64,000 nucleotides of DNA from Alkaliflexus imshenetskii DSM 15055. Lineage in GTDB: Bacteria > Bacteroidota > Bacteroidia > Bacteroidales > Marinilabiliaceae. Numbering within the stretch: the stretch's first letter is position 1; each line of letters begins with the position of its first letter. Under the pieces are notes generated by a model that saw nothing but the letters and a program-made list of their open reading frames with translations, was not told the origin of the DNA and did not search any database. Positions 26,292-34,521 of this stretch are shown here, one piece after another. The position numbers and the translations under genes were made by a program. The stretch lies in contig NZ_KI912105.1 of assembly GCF_000517065.1 (NCBI RefSeq), positions 1,844,405 through 1,908,404 on the forward strand, in the 5' to 3' direction.

Positions 26292-26933
26292 ATGACTTGT
26301 ACCCTATGCCGAGAGGATGTTCATAAATCATTTAAAGGCATTAACGACATACTTTTCTGGCAATGCAACAATTGCAATCTGATTTTTAAGGACGTTGAAT
26401 TTCTACCCTCTCCAGAAGCAGAAAAACTCCGCTACAGCCAACACAATAACACCCCCGATTGCAAAGGCTATGTAGAACATTTGCAGCAAGCCATTGAACC
26501 TACTCTGCCATTCATATATGAAGGTATGACAGGGCTCGATTTTGGTTGCGGGCCAAACCCGGTTTTGTCGCAGCTGATGTCTGATTCGGGCTACGAATGC
26601 TACCACTACGACCCATTCTTTTTCCCTGAACTGCCCGATGAGAGATTGGAGTTTATGTTTGCGACTGAGTGTTTTGAACATTTCTTCAACCCGGGCAGGG
26701 AGCTCAATCTCATCACCTCACTGCTAATTCCTGCCGGTGTGCTTACCATCATCACCGAGCGATGGAAGGATACTACCGACTTCAACACGTGGTGGTACGC
26801 CCGTGACAACACACATGTGTGCTTTTTTCACGACCGTACCATCGAATTTATATGTGAGCATTACGGCTATGAGACCATGCACGACGACGGAGAGAAACTC
26901 GTCATCCTCAAAAAATTGGTTGTTGGCAGATAA
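26292..26933 (+). CDS. Zinc-ribbon class I SAM-dependent methyltransferase
   Basis: The 213-residue product begins with a small zinc-ribbon-like module: CTLC at the N-terminus and CNNC about 27 residues later. The methyltransferase fold follows with LDFGCGPNPVLSQLM as the SAM loop, CYHYDPFF as the acidic strand, and FATECFEHFFNPGRELN. The C-terminal part includes CFFHDRTIEFICEHYGY. Relatives with a leading CxxC-CxxC ribbon act on varied substrates, often in surface polysaccharide clusters; none is nearby here. I start at 26292 because the promoter box lies over the longer start. Confidence 0.88.
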   Translation: MTCTLCREDVHKSFKGINDILFWQCNNCNLIFKDVEFLPSPEAEKLRYSQHNNTPDCKGYVEHLQQAIEPTLPFIYEGMTGLDFGCGPNPVLSQLMSDSGYECYHYDPFFFPELPDERLEFMFATECFEHFFNPGRELNLITSLLIPAGVLTIITERWKDTTDFNTWWYARDNTHVCFFHDRTIEFICEHYGYETMHDDGEKLVILKKLVVGR

Positions 26934-26934
26934 A

Positions 26935-27759
26935 CTAAAAAGAGTACCTTACCCCAAGCGAAAAATCGAATCTGTAGAGGTTCTCTCCTTTACCTGTTTC
27001 AAATTTTTCGGTGGTTGTGGTTCCTTGGTAGGTTTTTTCAAAACGATTAATAATACCGCCATAATAAGACATTTGCAGACCCAATGCCAATTGAGGCATT
27101 ACCATCAAATCGTAAGAAAAATCACAGAAACTCGAAACTGTTGACCCTTTATAAGTGCCGGGAGTCATCAATACAAACTTATCCTTATAACCCAAATAGC
27201 CAATACCATAGTTTATCACAAATGTAGATTCTGAATTTCGGATTGGCAGTCGAATACCCAGATATGGACCATAAAAGTCAACTGAAATATTATCGCTGGC
27301 AACACCTCTCTGTCCATTGTCAAAACGCACATGTATGCTGTTGCTAGACTGATATTTGGCATATTTGAATCCGGCTCCCAATACCCTCGAAAAATAGTAC
27401 GTTCCGTCGAAAGAGTATGCCATTCCGGATTTTAAATCTCTAACATAATCGTGAAATTGAGGATCAACATCCTTATTAACTCTCGCAATGCGATAGGAGT
27501 AACCAACACTCGCCGCAATGCGATACTTTGGATAATCGACTACAGGTTTTTCTGTTACATCCACTTCTTGCTTGTATGCGCTATTTGACGTGTTGATTGA
27601 ATCTGATGCGGCAAAGGCCGGGTAGGGAGCTTCATTTATCTGGATACCAACTGCATCGAAAATGTTACTGGCATTTGAGAAACCGATTGTGAATAAAAAC
27701 AGGGATGTAAAAAGAACTTTCAATCCGTAGGTGTGGATTGAATGGATTAAGGTTTTCAT
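26935..27759 (-). CDS. Predicted outer-membrane beta-barrel protein
   Basis: The 274-residue product has an N-terminal signal (VLFTSLFLFTIGFSNA), a linker of about 50 residues, then a barrel-like domain from YRIAASVGYSYRIA onward. Alternating hydrophobic residues and the C-terminal FSLGVRYSF, ending in Phe, are typical of outer-membrane barrels. The start is ATG 27759. No specific family is recognised. It is convergent with the methyltransferase (one base between stops) and lies downstream of the ilvE terminator. Confidence 0.72.
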   Translation of the reverse strand: MKTLIHSIHTYGLKVLFTSLFLFTIGFSNASNIFDAVGIQINEAPYPAFAASDSINTSNSAYKQEVDVTEKPVVDYPKYRIAASVGYSYRIARVNKDVDPQFHDYVRDLKSGMAYSFDGTYYFSRVLGAGFKYAKYQSSNSIHVRFDNGQRGVASDNISVDFYGPYLGIRLPIRNSESTFVINYGIGYLGYKDKFVLMTPGTYKGSTVSSFCDFSYDLMVMPQLALGLQMSYYGGIINRFEKTYQGTTTTEKFETGKGENLYRFDFSLGVRYSF

Positions 27760-27822
27760 GTTTTTAATTGAATTTGGGTTTATAAATAATAAATATCGAA
27801 ACCATACATCTGCTATCCAAAC

Positions 27823-27860
27823 AAAAAACGCCCCATGAAAACAGCACGGCCGTCATGGGG
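27823..27860 (-). terminator. Rho-independent terminator of ilvE
   Basis: CCCCATGA and TCATGGGG are perfect 8-base arms with a GC-rich loop. On the minus strand the hairpin is followed by CG and T6. It lies 30 bases past the ilvE stop. Confidence 0.85.
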
Positions 27861-27889
27861 AGTTATATGTTTGGCTTATTGAATAGGAT

Positions 27890-28915
27890 TTATTCTTCTA
27901 TAAAGGTAATCCAGCCGAATTTATCAGGCTCTTCACCATATTGAATTGCGCGCAATTTGTTATACAATTTCACAGATATCGGACCGGGTTCCCCATCTTT
28001 ACTGTAGAGATAACTCTTTCCTGTATCGATGTCGTCGATACGGGCAATGGGACTAATAACAGCAGCAGTTCCACAGGCGCCAACTTCTTCAAATGTTTCA
28101 AGCTCCTCGAGTAATACAGGACGGCGTTCGGTTTTTAAGCCAAGCTCCTGAGCCAGTTGTAACAAACTTTTATTAGTGATGGATGGCAACACCGACTTTG
28201 ATTCAGGCGTGACATATATGTTGCCTTTTATGCCAAAGAAATTGGCGGGGCCACATTCATCTATATATTTTTTCTCTTTGCTGTCGAGATAAAGCACTGC
28301 GGAATAACCCTTTTCTCTGGCGATACTACCTGAACGCAAACTGGCTGCATAGTTTCCACCCACTTTAATGTGACCAGTTCCATTGGGAGCTGCCCTGTCG
28401 TACTGGCGGGTAATCATCAGGTTGGTGGGCTTAAAACCCTCCTTAAAATAAGGCCCAACCGGTGTTACAAACACCATAAACAGGTATTCATCGGCAGGTG
28501 ACACACCCACTTTGGGTCCGCTTCCGATGAGCAATGGCCTGATATATAGTGATGCGCCCGAGTCCATTGGCGGCACAAACCGACTGTTAAGTTTCACAGC
28601 TTTCTTCACAGCCTCAATAAAAACCTCTTCGGGCACGCGCGCCATCATAACCCCATCGGCCGATGAAATCATGCGACGAGCATTTTCTTCAAGTCGGAAA
28701 ATGCGTATTCGCCCATCCTTTCCACGGAATGCCTTCAACCCCTCAAAAGCTTCCTGTCCATAGTGCAAACAGGTTGCAGCCATGTGAAGATTAATCATTT
28801 CGGATGAGCTCACTTCAAGCTCGCCCCATTTGCCATCCCGAAAATAACACCGGATGTTATAATCCGTTTTGGTGTAGGTAAAAGATAAATTACCCCAATC
28901 AATATCGCCAGTCAT
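27890..28915 (-). CDS. ilvE: Branched-chain amino acid aminotransferase
   Basis: The 341-residue PLP enzyme of fold type IV transfers the amino group between glutamate and the branched-chain 2-oxo acids. Signatures are HYGQEAFEGLKAFRG, SLYIRPLLIGSG, the lysine-bearing GTGHIKVGGNYAAS (PLP lysine near residue 184), and ECGPANFFG with GTAAVISPI later. Length and motifs fit the larger, eukaryote-like BCAT subgroup. The gene is transcribed alone with its own terminator. Confidence 0.95.
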   Translation of the reverse strand: MTGDIDWGNLSFTYTKTDYNIRCYFRDGKWGELEVSSSEMINLHMAATCLHYGQEAFEGLKAFRGKDGRIRIFRLEENARRMISSADGVMMARVPEEVFIEAVKKAVKLNSRFVPPMDSGASLYIRPLLIGSGPKVGVSPADEYLFMVFVTPVGPYFKEGFKPTNLMITRQYDRAAPNGTGHIKVGGNYAASLRSGSIAREKGYSAVLYLDSKEKKYIDECGPANFFGIKGNIYVTPESKSVLPSITNKSLLQLAQELGLKTERRPVLLEELETFEEVGACGTAAVISPIARIDDIDTGKSYLYSKDGEPGPISVKLYNKLRAIQYGEEPDKFGWITFIEE

Positions 28916-29033
28916 GATACTATATGGTATTAGAGTGAAAATGAAAAGTAAAAATAAAAATATCTTTCCAATATTACACTTGGAAAACCTCAGAAATAGC
29001 TATAAAACATGATTTATGCTTGATGCGGCGGTT

Positions 29034-30875
29034 TTAAGAACCCACACCGGAAGCAGTACTTCGCAACTCAGAAGATACAAACCTGTCTATTAAATCAATT
29101 AAATCGTTGTAATTAACAGGCTTGGCAATATATCCGTTACATCCGGCCTGAAGCGCTGTTTCGCGTTCACCCAACATGGCGTAGGCCGTCTGCGCAATGA
29201 TTGGTACATCGGGATTAATCTTACGGATTTCGCGTGTGGCTGTGTAGCCATCCATAATTGGCATTTTAATATCCATCAATACCAAATCAATCTGGCGCAC
29301 CTTGCTCATGATATCAAGTGCTTCCCGGCCGTCGCGCGCCCAAATAAGACTGGCATTGAAAAGGGACAGAGCCACTTCCAGATAGCGGAAATTATCCTCC
29401 TCGTCTTCAGCTATCAGGAAAGTTTTGCCCTCCCAATTAACTTTTCCGGATAATCTGGGTCGCATTTTTTGTGCCGGTGTTACCACAATGCGCTGGAACG
29501 GTAAAGTGAAACTAAACGTTGTGCCCACAGTGGTTCGGGGCTCAACCCAGATGCTGCCGCCCATGTAATTTACAAGGTGACGTGCGATGGTAAGACCTAT
29601 CCCTGTTCCGCCATAGAGCTTTTCATCGTTGTTGCTGCACTTGTAAAACCGGCTAAAAATCTGCTCTTCCACACCCTCAGGCAAGCCAATTCCGGTATCT
29701 TTCACATAAAACTGTAGCAGATGCTCACTATTTACCGTATATCCAAACTCCACATAGCCGCGATCAGTAAACTTTATGGCATTGCCCACAAGATTTACCA
29801 GCACTTTCTTTAGTCTGGGGCCGTCGGTAAGTATCTGTACACCATCATCTGACAAGCCGGTTTTCATATAGAGCTTTACGGTGGTGATACCTCGCCTGAA
29901 GAGCTCTTCGGTAAACATCTCATAGACTTCCTTCAACACAAGATGTAATTGGCAGGGTGCATTGCGCACCTCAAACTGTCCGCTTTCCATCTTTGAAATG
30001 TCGATTATATCTTCGACCAACGACATCAGATTATTTGCATTGATGCGAATGAGATCGGTAAATTCCTTTTTCTCGTCGTTGCCTATGTGGTTATGCGTGA
30101 GTAAATTGGAGAATCCGAGAATGGCATTCATCGGCGTTCTGATTTCGTGCGACATGTTTGACAAAAAGGCAGTTTTAAGCTTGTCTGACTCCTCAGCTTT
30201 TTGTCTGGCGTGTACCAGATGTTCCTGTTCCTGTCGCAATATTCGCAGATAACGCTGCTCCTTTTTTACATTAAACATCAGTCCGTTCAGTAACGACATC
30301 AATGGCGCAAGTGTTATCACTGTCAGTACAAGAAAACTAATGGACAAGTTAACGTAGGTAGTCATTGAAATGTCTGCTGGGTTGCTGAGTTCAAAAAAAC
30401 CTGAATACCAATAAACCCCCACTGCAGCCAGAGTGGCTACCTGCAATAAAAAAAACATGATGCCTGCAAAAGCTCCTGACATGGTGATGGCCATGACCGA
30501 ACAGGCAAAAAGAAATATCATCCCAATATTGGTGTGTGGCCCCAGAAATAGTAGGAAGGCGCCAGAAAGATAGAGCATAAACAACACCCAACCCACCTTA
30601 AATGTAAGCGAAATGCGTGGCAGGCTCACAACCAACAGCAAAGAGACAAATGTGAATGTTGAAAAGGCAAAAAAATGATGCTGACCGGCCAAAAGAAAAA
30701 ACAGACCATAATAGAGATATACTGCTACCCCTAAAAAAACCACGGCCAAAGAGAAGTAATGAAAAATACGTTCGCGCCAATAGCCGATGCCATCGCCTGG
30801 CAGGGATGAAGGCCCAAGATGCCGGTTAATAAAGGCGCGTATGCGCCTGACTATATTGTGTGACAGCTTAAACAT
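29034..30875 (-). CDS. Hybrid histidine kinase with C-terminal receiver
   Basis: The 613-residue protein has six predicted membrane helices in residues 40-200 forming an integral sensor, then a short coiled coil. HisKA follows with His243 in FLSNMSHEIRTPMNAILGF, and HATPase (NLVGNAIKFT, VKDTGIGL, GTGIGLTIA). A receiver domain at about 485-600 has AEDEEDN and phospho-acceptor Asp535 in LVLMDIKMPIMDG. No output domain is present, so signal is probably relayed to another protein. Its operon context is single. Confidence 0.93.
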   Translation of the reverse strand: MFKLSHNIVRRIRAFINRHLGPSSLPGDGIGYWRERIFHYFSLAVVFLGVAVYLYYGLFFLLAGQHHFFAFSTFTFVSLLLVVSLPRISLTFKVGWVLFMLYLSGAFLLFLGPHTNIGMIFLFACSVMAITMSGAFAGIMFFLLQVATLAAVGVYWYSGFFELSNPADISMTTYVNLSISFLVLTVITLAPLMSLLNGLMFNVKKEQRYLRILRQEQEHLVHARQKAEESDKLKTAFLSNMSHEIRTPMNAILGFSNLLTHNHIGNDEKKEFTDLIRINANNLMSLVEDIIDISKMESGQFEVRNAPCQLHLVLKEVYEMFTEELFRRGITTVKLYMKTGLSDDGVQILTDGPRLKKVLVNLVGNAIKFTDRGYVEFGYTVNSEHLLQFYVKDTGIGLPEGVEEQIFSRFYKCSNNDEKLYGGTGIGLTIARHLVNYMGGSIWVEPRTTVGTTFSFTLPFQRIVVTPAQKMRPRLSGKVNWEGKTFLIAEDEEDNFRYLEVALSLFNASLIWARDGREALDIMSKVRQIDLVLMDIKMPIMDGYTATREIRKINPDVPIIAQTAYAMLGERETALQAGCNGYIAKPVNYNDLIDLIDRFVSSELRSTASGVGS

Positions 30876-31110
30876 GCAAGGTATAACCTGCTATAATTTT
30901 AATGAATTCATTTTTCGTTAAAGATATTTAAATTCTCCAGACGCCATTTATAAAATTGAGAAAAAAACAGTGCTTGTTGATAAAAAAGGAGATGTAGCTA
31001 TAAATAGAGACAAAAGGCCGCTATTGCCTCACTTGAAGGGAATAGTGAATCTCAGAATTTCCGAATTTAATCTTAGGATTTGAGGAGAATCACGGATAAT
31101 TTGACATAAT

Positions 31111-31141
31111 AAAAAAACCTCCCCGTTTCCGAGAAGGTTTT
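31111..31141 (-). terminator. Terminator of tRNA-Leu
   Basis: On the minus strand CCTTCTCG, a GAAA tetraloop and CGGGGAGG form a stem with G-U pairs, followed by T7. It begins six bases after the tRNA. Confidence 0.85.
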
Positions 31142-31146
31142 AAGCG

Positions 31147-31230
31147 TACCCAGAGCCGGGGTCGAACCGGCACGACATTGCTGTCACTGGTGTTTGAGAC
31201 CAGCGCGTCTACCAATTCCGCCATCTGGGC
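31147..31230 (-). tRNA. tRNA-Leu (anticodon CAA)
   Basis: The minus strand folds as an 84-base class II tRNA. The acceptor arms are GCCCAGA and TCTGGGT, the anticodon stem CTGGT/ACCAG holds the loop CTCAAAC with anticodon CAA, there is a long variable arm, and the T arm contains GGTTCGACCCC. CCA is not encoded. It is preceded by a good promoter and followed by a terminator, so it is a single-gene transcript. Confidence 0.95.
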
Positions 31231-31258
31231 AAGCAACTATAAGAACTTTTTTGCGCTG

Positions 31259-31290
31259 CAAATATATAATAAAGGGCTTTCCCTTCCAAA
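31259..31290 (-). promoter_or_regulatory. Promoter of tRNA-Leu
   Basis: On the minus strand a -33 TTTG (31290-31287) is followed after 20 bases by TATATTTG (31266-31259), a full match to the Bacteroidota consensus. The tRNA starts about 28 bases later. Confidence 0.75.
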
Positions 31291-31614
31291 AAAAGTAGCG
31301 CTATTGTTTCGCTGTAGCGAAAAAAACATGCTGACATAAGGCTATCTCCATCTCTTTCAGCACTTGCCATATGGCTACATGACAAGTTAAAACAAACCGC
31401 AAATTTAAACCGCAAAAAAAGATTTAACGACGCCAAAAAACACGATGCCCTGAAATAAAGCTTTTTACACGTGATTACAAAGATGCATTGATAATTAAAC
31501 AGCCATCTGCTTAAAACATCTAATTACGCATCCGGATGCAGATTGGTAACCCAAAATACTGCCAACTTTTCAACTAAATCCTAAAATTCGGTATCACTTT
31601 TAACTGTTACTCGT
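31291..31614. other. Intergenic region between the tRNA-Leu promoter and recO
   Basis: This stretch is AT-rich and lies between two divergent promoters. I found no coding frame with support and no hairpin of note. Confidence 0.5.
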
Positions 31615-31622
31615 TATTTTTG
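31615..31622 (+). promoter_or_regulatory. Probable -7 box of recO
   Basis: TATTTTTG matches TAnnTTTG and lies 22 bases before the recO start codon, giving a very short leader. Confidence 0.5.
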
Positions 31623-31644
31623 AAGCCGGAAAGCGAACATACCA

Positions 31645-32370
31645 ATGATTGTAAAAACAGAAGGCATCGTATTAACACATACACGCTATGGCGAATCAAG
31701 CGCCATCATCCACATCTATACGCGTGATTTTGGGATGCAAAGCTATATGGTTAACGGTGTCTACGGAAAGAAGAAAAAGAGCAATATTATATTGATGCAG
31801 TCTCTTAATTTCTTAGATATGGATGTATGTCACCGCGCCGAAAAAGAGATTCAACGCATCAAAGAATTTAAATTAAGCTACCCATTATGTACCATTCCCT
31901 TTTCTCAAACGCGGCGCGCCCAGGCATTTCTTATAACTGAAATACTGACACGCATACTGCGCAACGAAGGCCCCAATGAGAACCTTTTTAATTTTGTTGC
32001 AGAGTCCATCGTACATCTTGACTCAAACAGTCCGGGACTGGAAAACTTCCACCACTTCTTTCTGTTTAACCTAACGAAGCATCTTGGATTTTTCCCTCAC
32101 AATAACTTTGATGATTCTCACATGTGGTTTGACCTCTCAGACGGTTATTTTGTGAGTATGGAACCCGCACACCCCAACCACTTAAATCAGGCAACATCAA
32201 GCCTTTTTGCAAAACTGTTTGGCACGACCAAAGACCAACTCGCCATGCTGGCCTCAAACGTAGAGCAACGTCGTAGCCTGCTCGAAGCCCTAATTCTGTT
32301 CTATGAACTTCACTATCCGGGCATAGGCAAAATCAAATCAGTATCTGTGCTTGAAGAGCTTTTCAGATAG
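31645..32370 (+). CDS. recO: DNA repair protein RecO
   Basis: The 241-residue product matches RecO, which helps RecA load on SSB-coated single-stranded DNA with RecR. The N-terminal OB fold reads VKTEGIVLTHTRYGESSAIIHIYTRDFG and is followed by the helical region with FLITEILTRIL and FHHFFLFNLTKHLGFFP. The cysteine zinc site present in many RecO proteins is missing, as is common in Bacteroidota. Confidence 0.93.
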   Translation: MIVKTEGIVLTHTRYGESSAIIHIYTRDFGMQSYMVNGVYGKKKKSNIILMQSLNFLDMDVCHRAEKEIQRIKEFKLSYPLCTIPFSQTRRAQAFLITEILTRILRNEGPNENLFNFVAESIVHLDSNSPGLENFHHFFLFNLTKHLGFFPHNNFDDSHMWFDLSDGYFVSMEPAHPNHLNQATSSLFAKLFGTTKDQLAMLASNVEQRRSLLEALILFYELHYPGIGKIKSVSVLEELFR

Positions 32371-32992
32371 AATGGGGTGTTAAAGCCAATGGTTTAAACC
32401 GGCACTTTATCTTTTTATTTGAAGAGCCTGCCCGAAAATTTGACCAGCGAAGCTTTTCCTATTGCTTATGCATCGTTTATGATGGTAGAGAATTAAATAA
32501 AATCCTATCTGTTTGAAAAAATGGGGTTATATTTGGTAGAGAGGGGAAATATCAAGGGAATTTTCACATATATAAAAAATAAAAACAGCATTCTATTATT
32601 AAAAACCATCCAAATTTGGTGTAATAGAAGCAGTTGCTAAGTTTTTATCGAAGCTCTGGTCTTTGGAATAAATTAAATGTACTGTTTAAGTTTAGTTTGT
32701 AAAACAAGATATAAATGCAAAAAGTGTTAGATTTTAGATAGATAGCATAGTTGAGAAAGATGATTGGATTTATCTTATTTTCTGTTTTATCGTGTCTATC
32801 AGTCTAAAAATCTTAAAGCAGGTGTTATACAAATTTCAAACAGTCTCAAAAATATACTGTGAAATGAAAACCTATGATATGATTTTATCAGATGTCAGTA
32901 TTTAAGGCAACTGAACCTCTTCTCAAAAAAACAAAACAGTTAATTCGAGATATTTACATACTCATTATACGAACCATTGATATTTGACCCAT
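32371..32992. other. 622-base AT-rich region without a supported gene
   Basis: The region between recO and the aminotransferase homologue is clearly richer in A and T than its flanks. It has only short open frames, the best being a 39-codon frame at about 32521-32640 beginning MGLYLVERGNIKG, for which I see no promoter or family. Several frames look protein-like for 20-30 codons and then stop, which would fit a decayed gene, but I cannot assign it. Confidence 0.4.
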
Positions 32993-34132
32993 ATGTTTAT
33001 CACTAAACTATCCTCTCTGGATTCCGGATACATCACATCCATCTGCGAAGTAGCCACATCAAAAGGAGCCATTGATTTAGCTGCCAGTCATGCCATTGAA
33101 GAACTTCCGTCTTATTTATCTGGTGCTCTTAGTCAGATGGCTGATTTGGAATTAAACGCTCCATCACCATTATACGGTTTGCCTAAGCTCAGAGAGCAAA
33201 TATCGGAGAAAACAGCCCGGCTTCATGGTCATGTATATAATCCCCAGCACGAAGTGACCATTACCACCGGCATTAATCAGTCCATTTTTGCTGCCATGAA
33301 TGCCTTTTTAGACGAAGGTGACGAGGTAATTCTTTTTGAGCCTGCGTCCGAAGATTATCTGCCTATTATTCTTCTAAGTGGAGCAAAACCAGTATATATT
33401 TCGCTAAAGGAACCAAACTATTACATCGACTGGAATGAAGTTACGCGAATGATAAATGGCAACACACGCCTTATCATCATCAATACACCCCACAACCCCA
33501 CGGGAATGGTGCTCAACGAACTCGACATGCTGCGATTGCAAAAAATAATAAACAGCACGCGCATTCTGATTTTAAGTGATGAGCGCTACGAGCACCTGGT
33601 TTATGATGGCCATGGGCATCAGAGTGTGGCCATGTATCCCAAATTGGCAGAAAAAAGCATTCTTATTAATTCTCTAAGCACAGCATGCCGTGTGTCGTGG
33701 CCGGTGAGTTACTGTGCAGCACCTGCTGCGCTTATGGCTCAAATGCGAAAAATATTAACATTGATTGATGGCAACTGTTTGAGCATATTCCAGACAGGTC
33801 TCGCCAGTTGCATCGGAAACAGAGAACAGAACAAGGCGACAACAGAGCATTATCGTCGTAAAATGGAGTTCTTTCAGGAACTGATGACTTCAAAAACACG
33901 GTTTATCCCCTTACCTGTTTGCGGCACGTGGTTTCAGCTTTACAGCTATTCGGCTATATCTGCAGAATCTGACAAAGAGTTTGCCATCCGTATGCTCAAT
34001 GAAACAGGGGTAGCAGCTGCGCCATACAGCAGCTTTTTTCACGAAAAGCAAAAAAAGCAACTGTTGCGCTTCAACTTTGCACGTCCCGATGCAATCCTCG
34101 AGAAAGCAGTTGAAAAACTCAGCCACCTGTAA
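32993..34132 (+). CDS. Class I/II aminotransferase homologue lacking the PLP lysine
   Basis: The 379-residue product follows the fold type I aminotransferase pattern: YGLPKLREQIS, TTGINQSIFAAMNAFLDEGDEVILFEP, NTPHNPTGMVL with Asn168, LSDERYEHLVYDG with Asp196 and Tyr199, and a C-terminal LLRFNFARPD carrying the carboxylate-binding Arg. The cofactor-lysine segment, normally S-x-x-K-x..GW+xGY, reads INSLSTACRVSWPVSYCAAP, so Thr230 stands where lysine is expected. Without that lysine no internal aldimine can form, so it is probably not a normal transaminase. It could be a pseudoenzyme or use PLP differently. I prefer ATG 32993 to the TTG three codons earlier. Confidence 0.85.
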   Translation: MFITKLSSLDSGYITSICEVATSKGAIDLAASHAIEELPSYLSGALSQMADLELNAPSPLYGLPKLREQISEKTARLHGHVYNPQHEVTITTGINQSIFAAMNAFLDEGDEVILFEPASEDYLPIILLSGAKPVYISLKEPNYYIDWNEVTRMINGNTRLIIINTPHNPTGMVLNELDMLRLQKIINSTRILILSDERYEHLVYDGHGHQSVAMYPKLAEKSILINSLSTACRVSWPVSYCAAPAALMAQMRKILTLIDGNCLSIFQTGLASCIGNREQNKATTEHYRRKMEFFQELMTSKTRFIPLPVCGTWFQLYSYSAISAESDKEFAIRMLNETGVAAAPYSSFFHEKQKKQLLRFNFARPDAILEKAVEKLSHL

Positions 34133-34149
34133 AGGTTATGACACCATAA

Positions 34150-34180
34150 TTTGATAAGTTCTATTTTTCCATTAATTTTG
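34150..34180 (+). promoter_or_regulatory. Promoter of tRNA-Arg
   Basis: TTTG (34150-34153) and TAATTTTG (34173-34180) are separated by 19 bases, a textbook Bacteroidota promoter. A short CGGGT/ACCCG hairpin lies between it and the tRNA. Confidence 0.75.
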
Positions 34181-34214
34181 CCATCCGAAAATCGGGTTAC
34201 ATACCCGTAAACAC

Positions 34215-34286
34215 GGCCTCATAGTTCAAGGGATAGAACGGAAGTTTCCTAAACTTCAGATTCAGGTTCGAGTCCTGGTGAGGCTA
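34215..34286 (+). tRNA. tRNA-Arg (anticodon CCT)
   Basis: The 72-base gene folds with acceptor arms GGCCTCA/TGAGGCT, anticodon stem GAAGT/ACTTC with loop TTCCTAA (anticodon CCT), and T arm with GGTTCGAGTCC. CCA is not encoded. It reads AGG codons. Confidence 0.95.
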
Positions 34287-34287
34287 C

Positions 34288-34316
34288 AAAGCGCTCTGAT
34301 TATCAGGGCGCTTTTT
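34288..34316 (+). terminator. Terminator of tRNA-Arg
   Basis: AAAGCGCtCTGA and TCAGgGCGCTTT form a stem with a TTA loop and are followed by a short T tract. It begins two bases after the tRNA. Confidence 0.88.
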
Positions 34317-34521
34317 GTGTTATACTGCCTGAATTAACTATCCGGGTGTCGCTCTACTGCTTTAATTTAAAGGTTCGTAATTTTGGATGTTTTTGGCCAA
34401 GGATGAGATATCAATGAAAAGCGGCCAACCCGGTGAACTTACCCCAATAGTATTGACTATTATCCTATTTCAAGCACCCTTGACTAAAAATTATGCGCCT
34501 TACACTCAATTTCAAAAAAAC

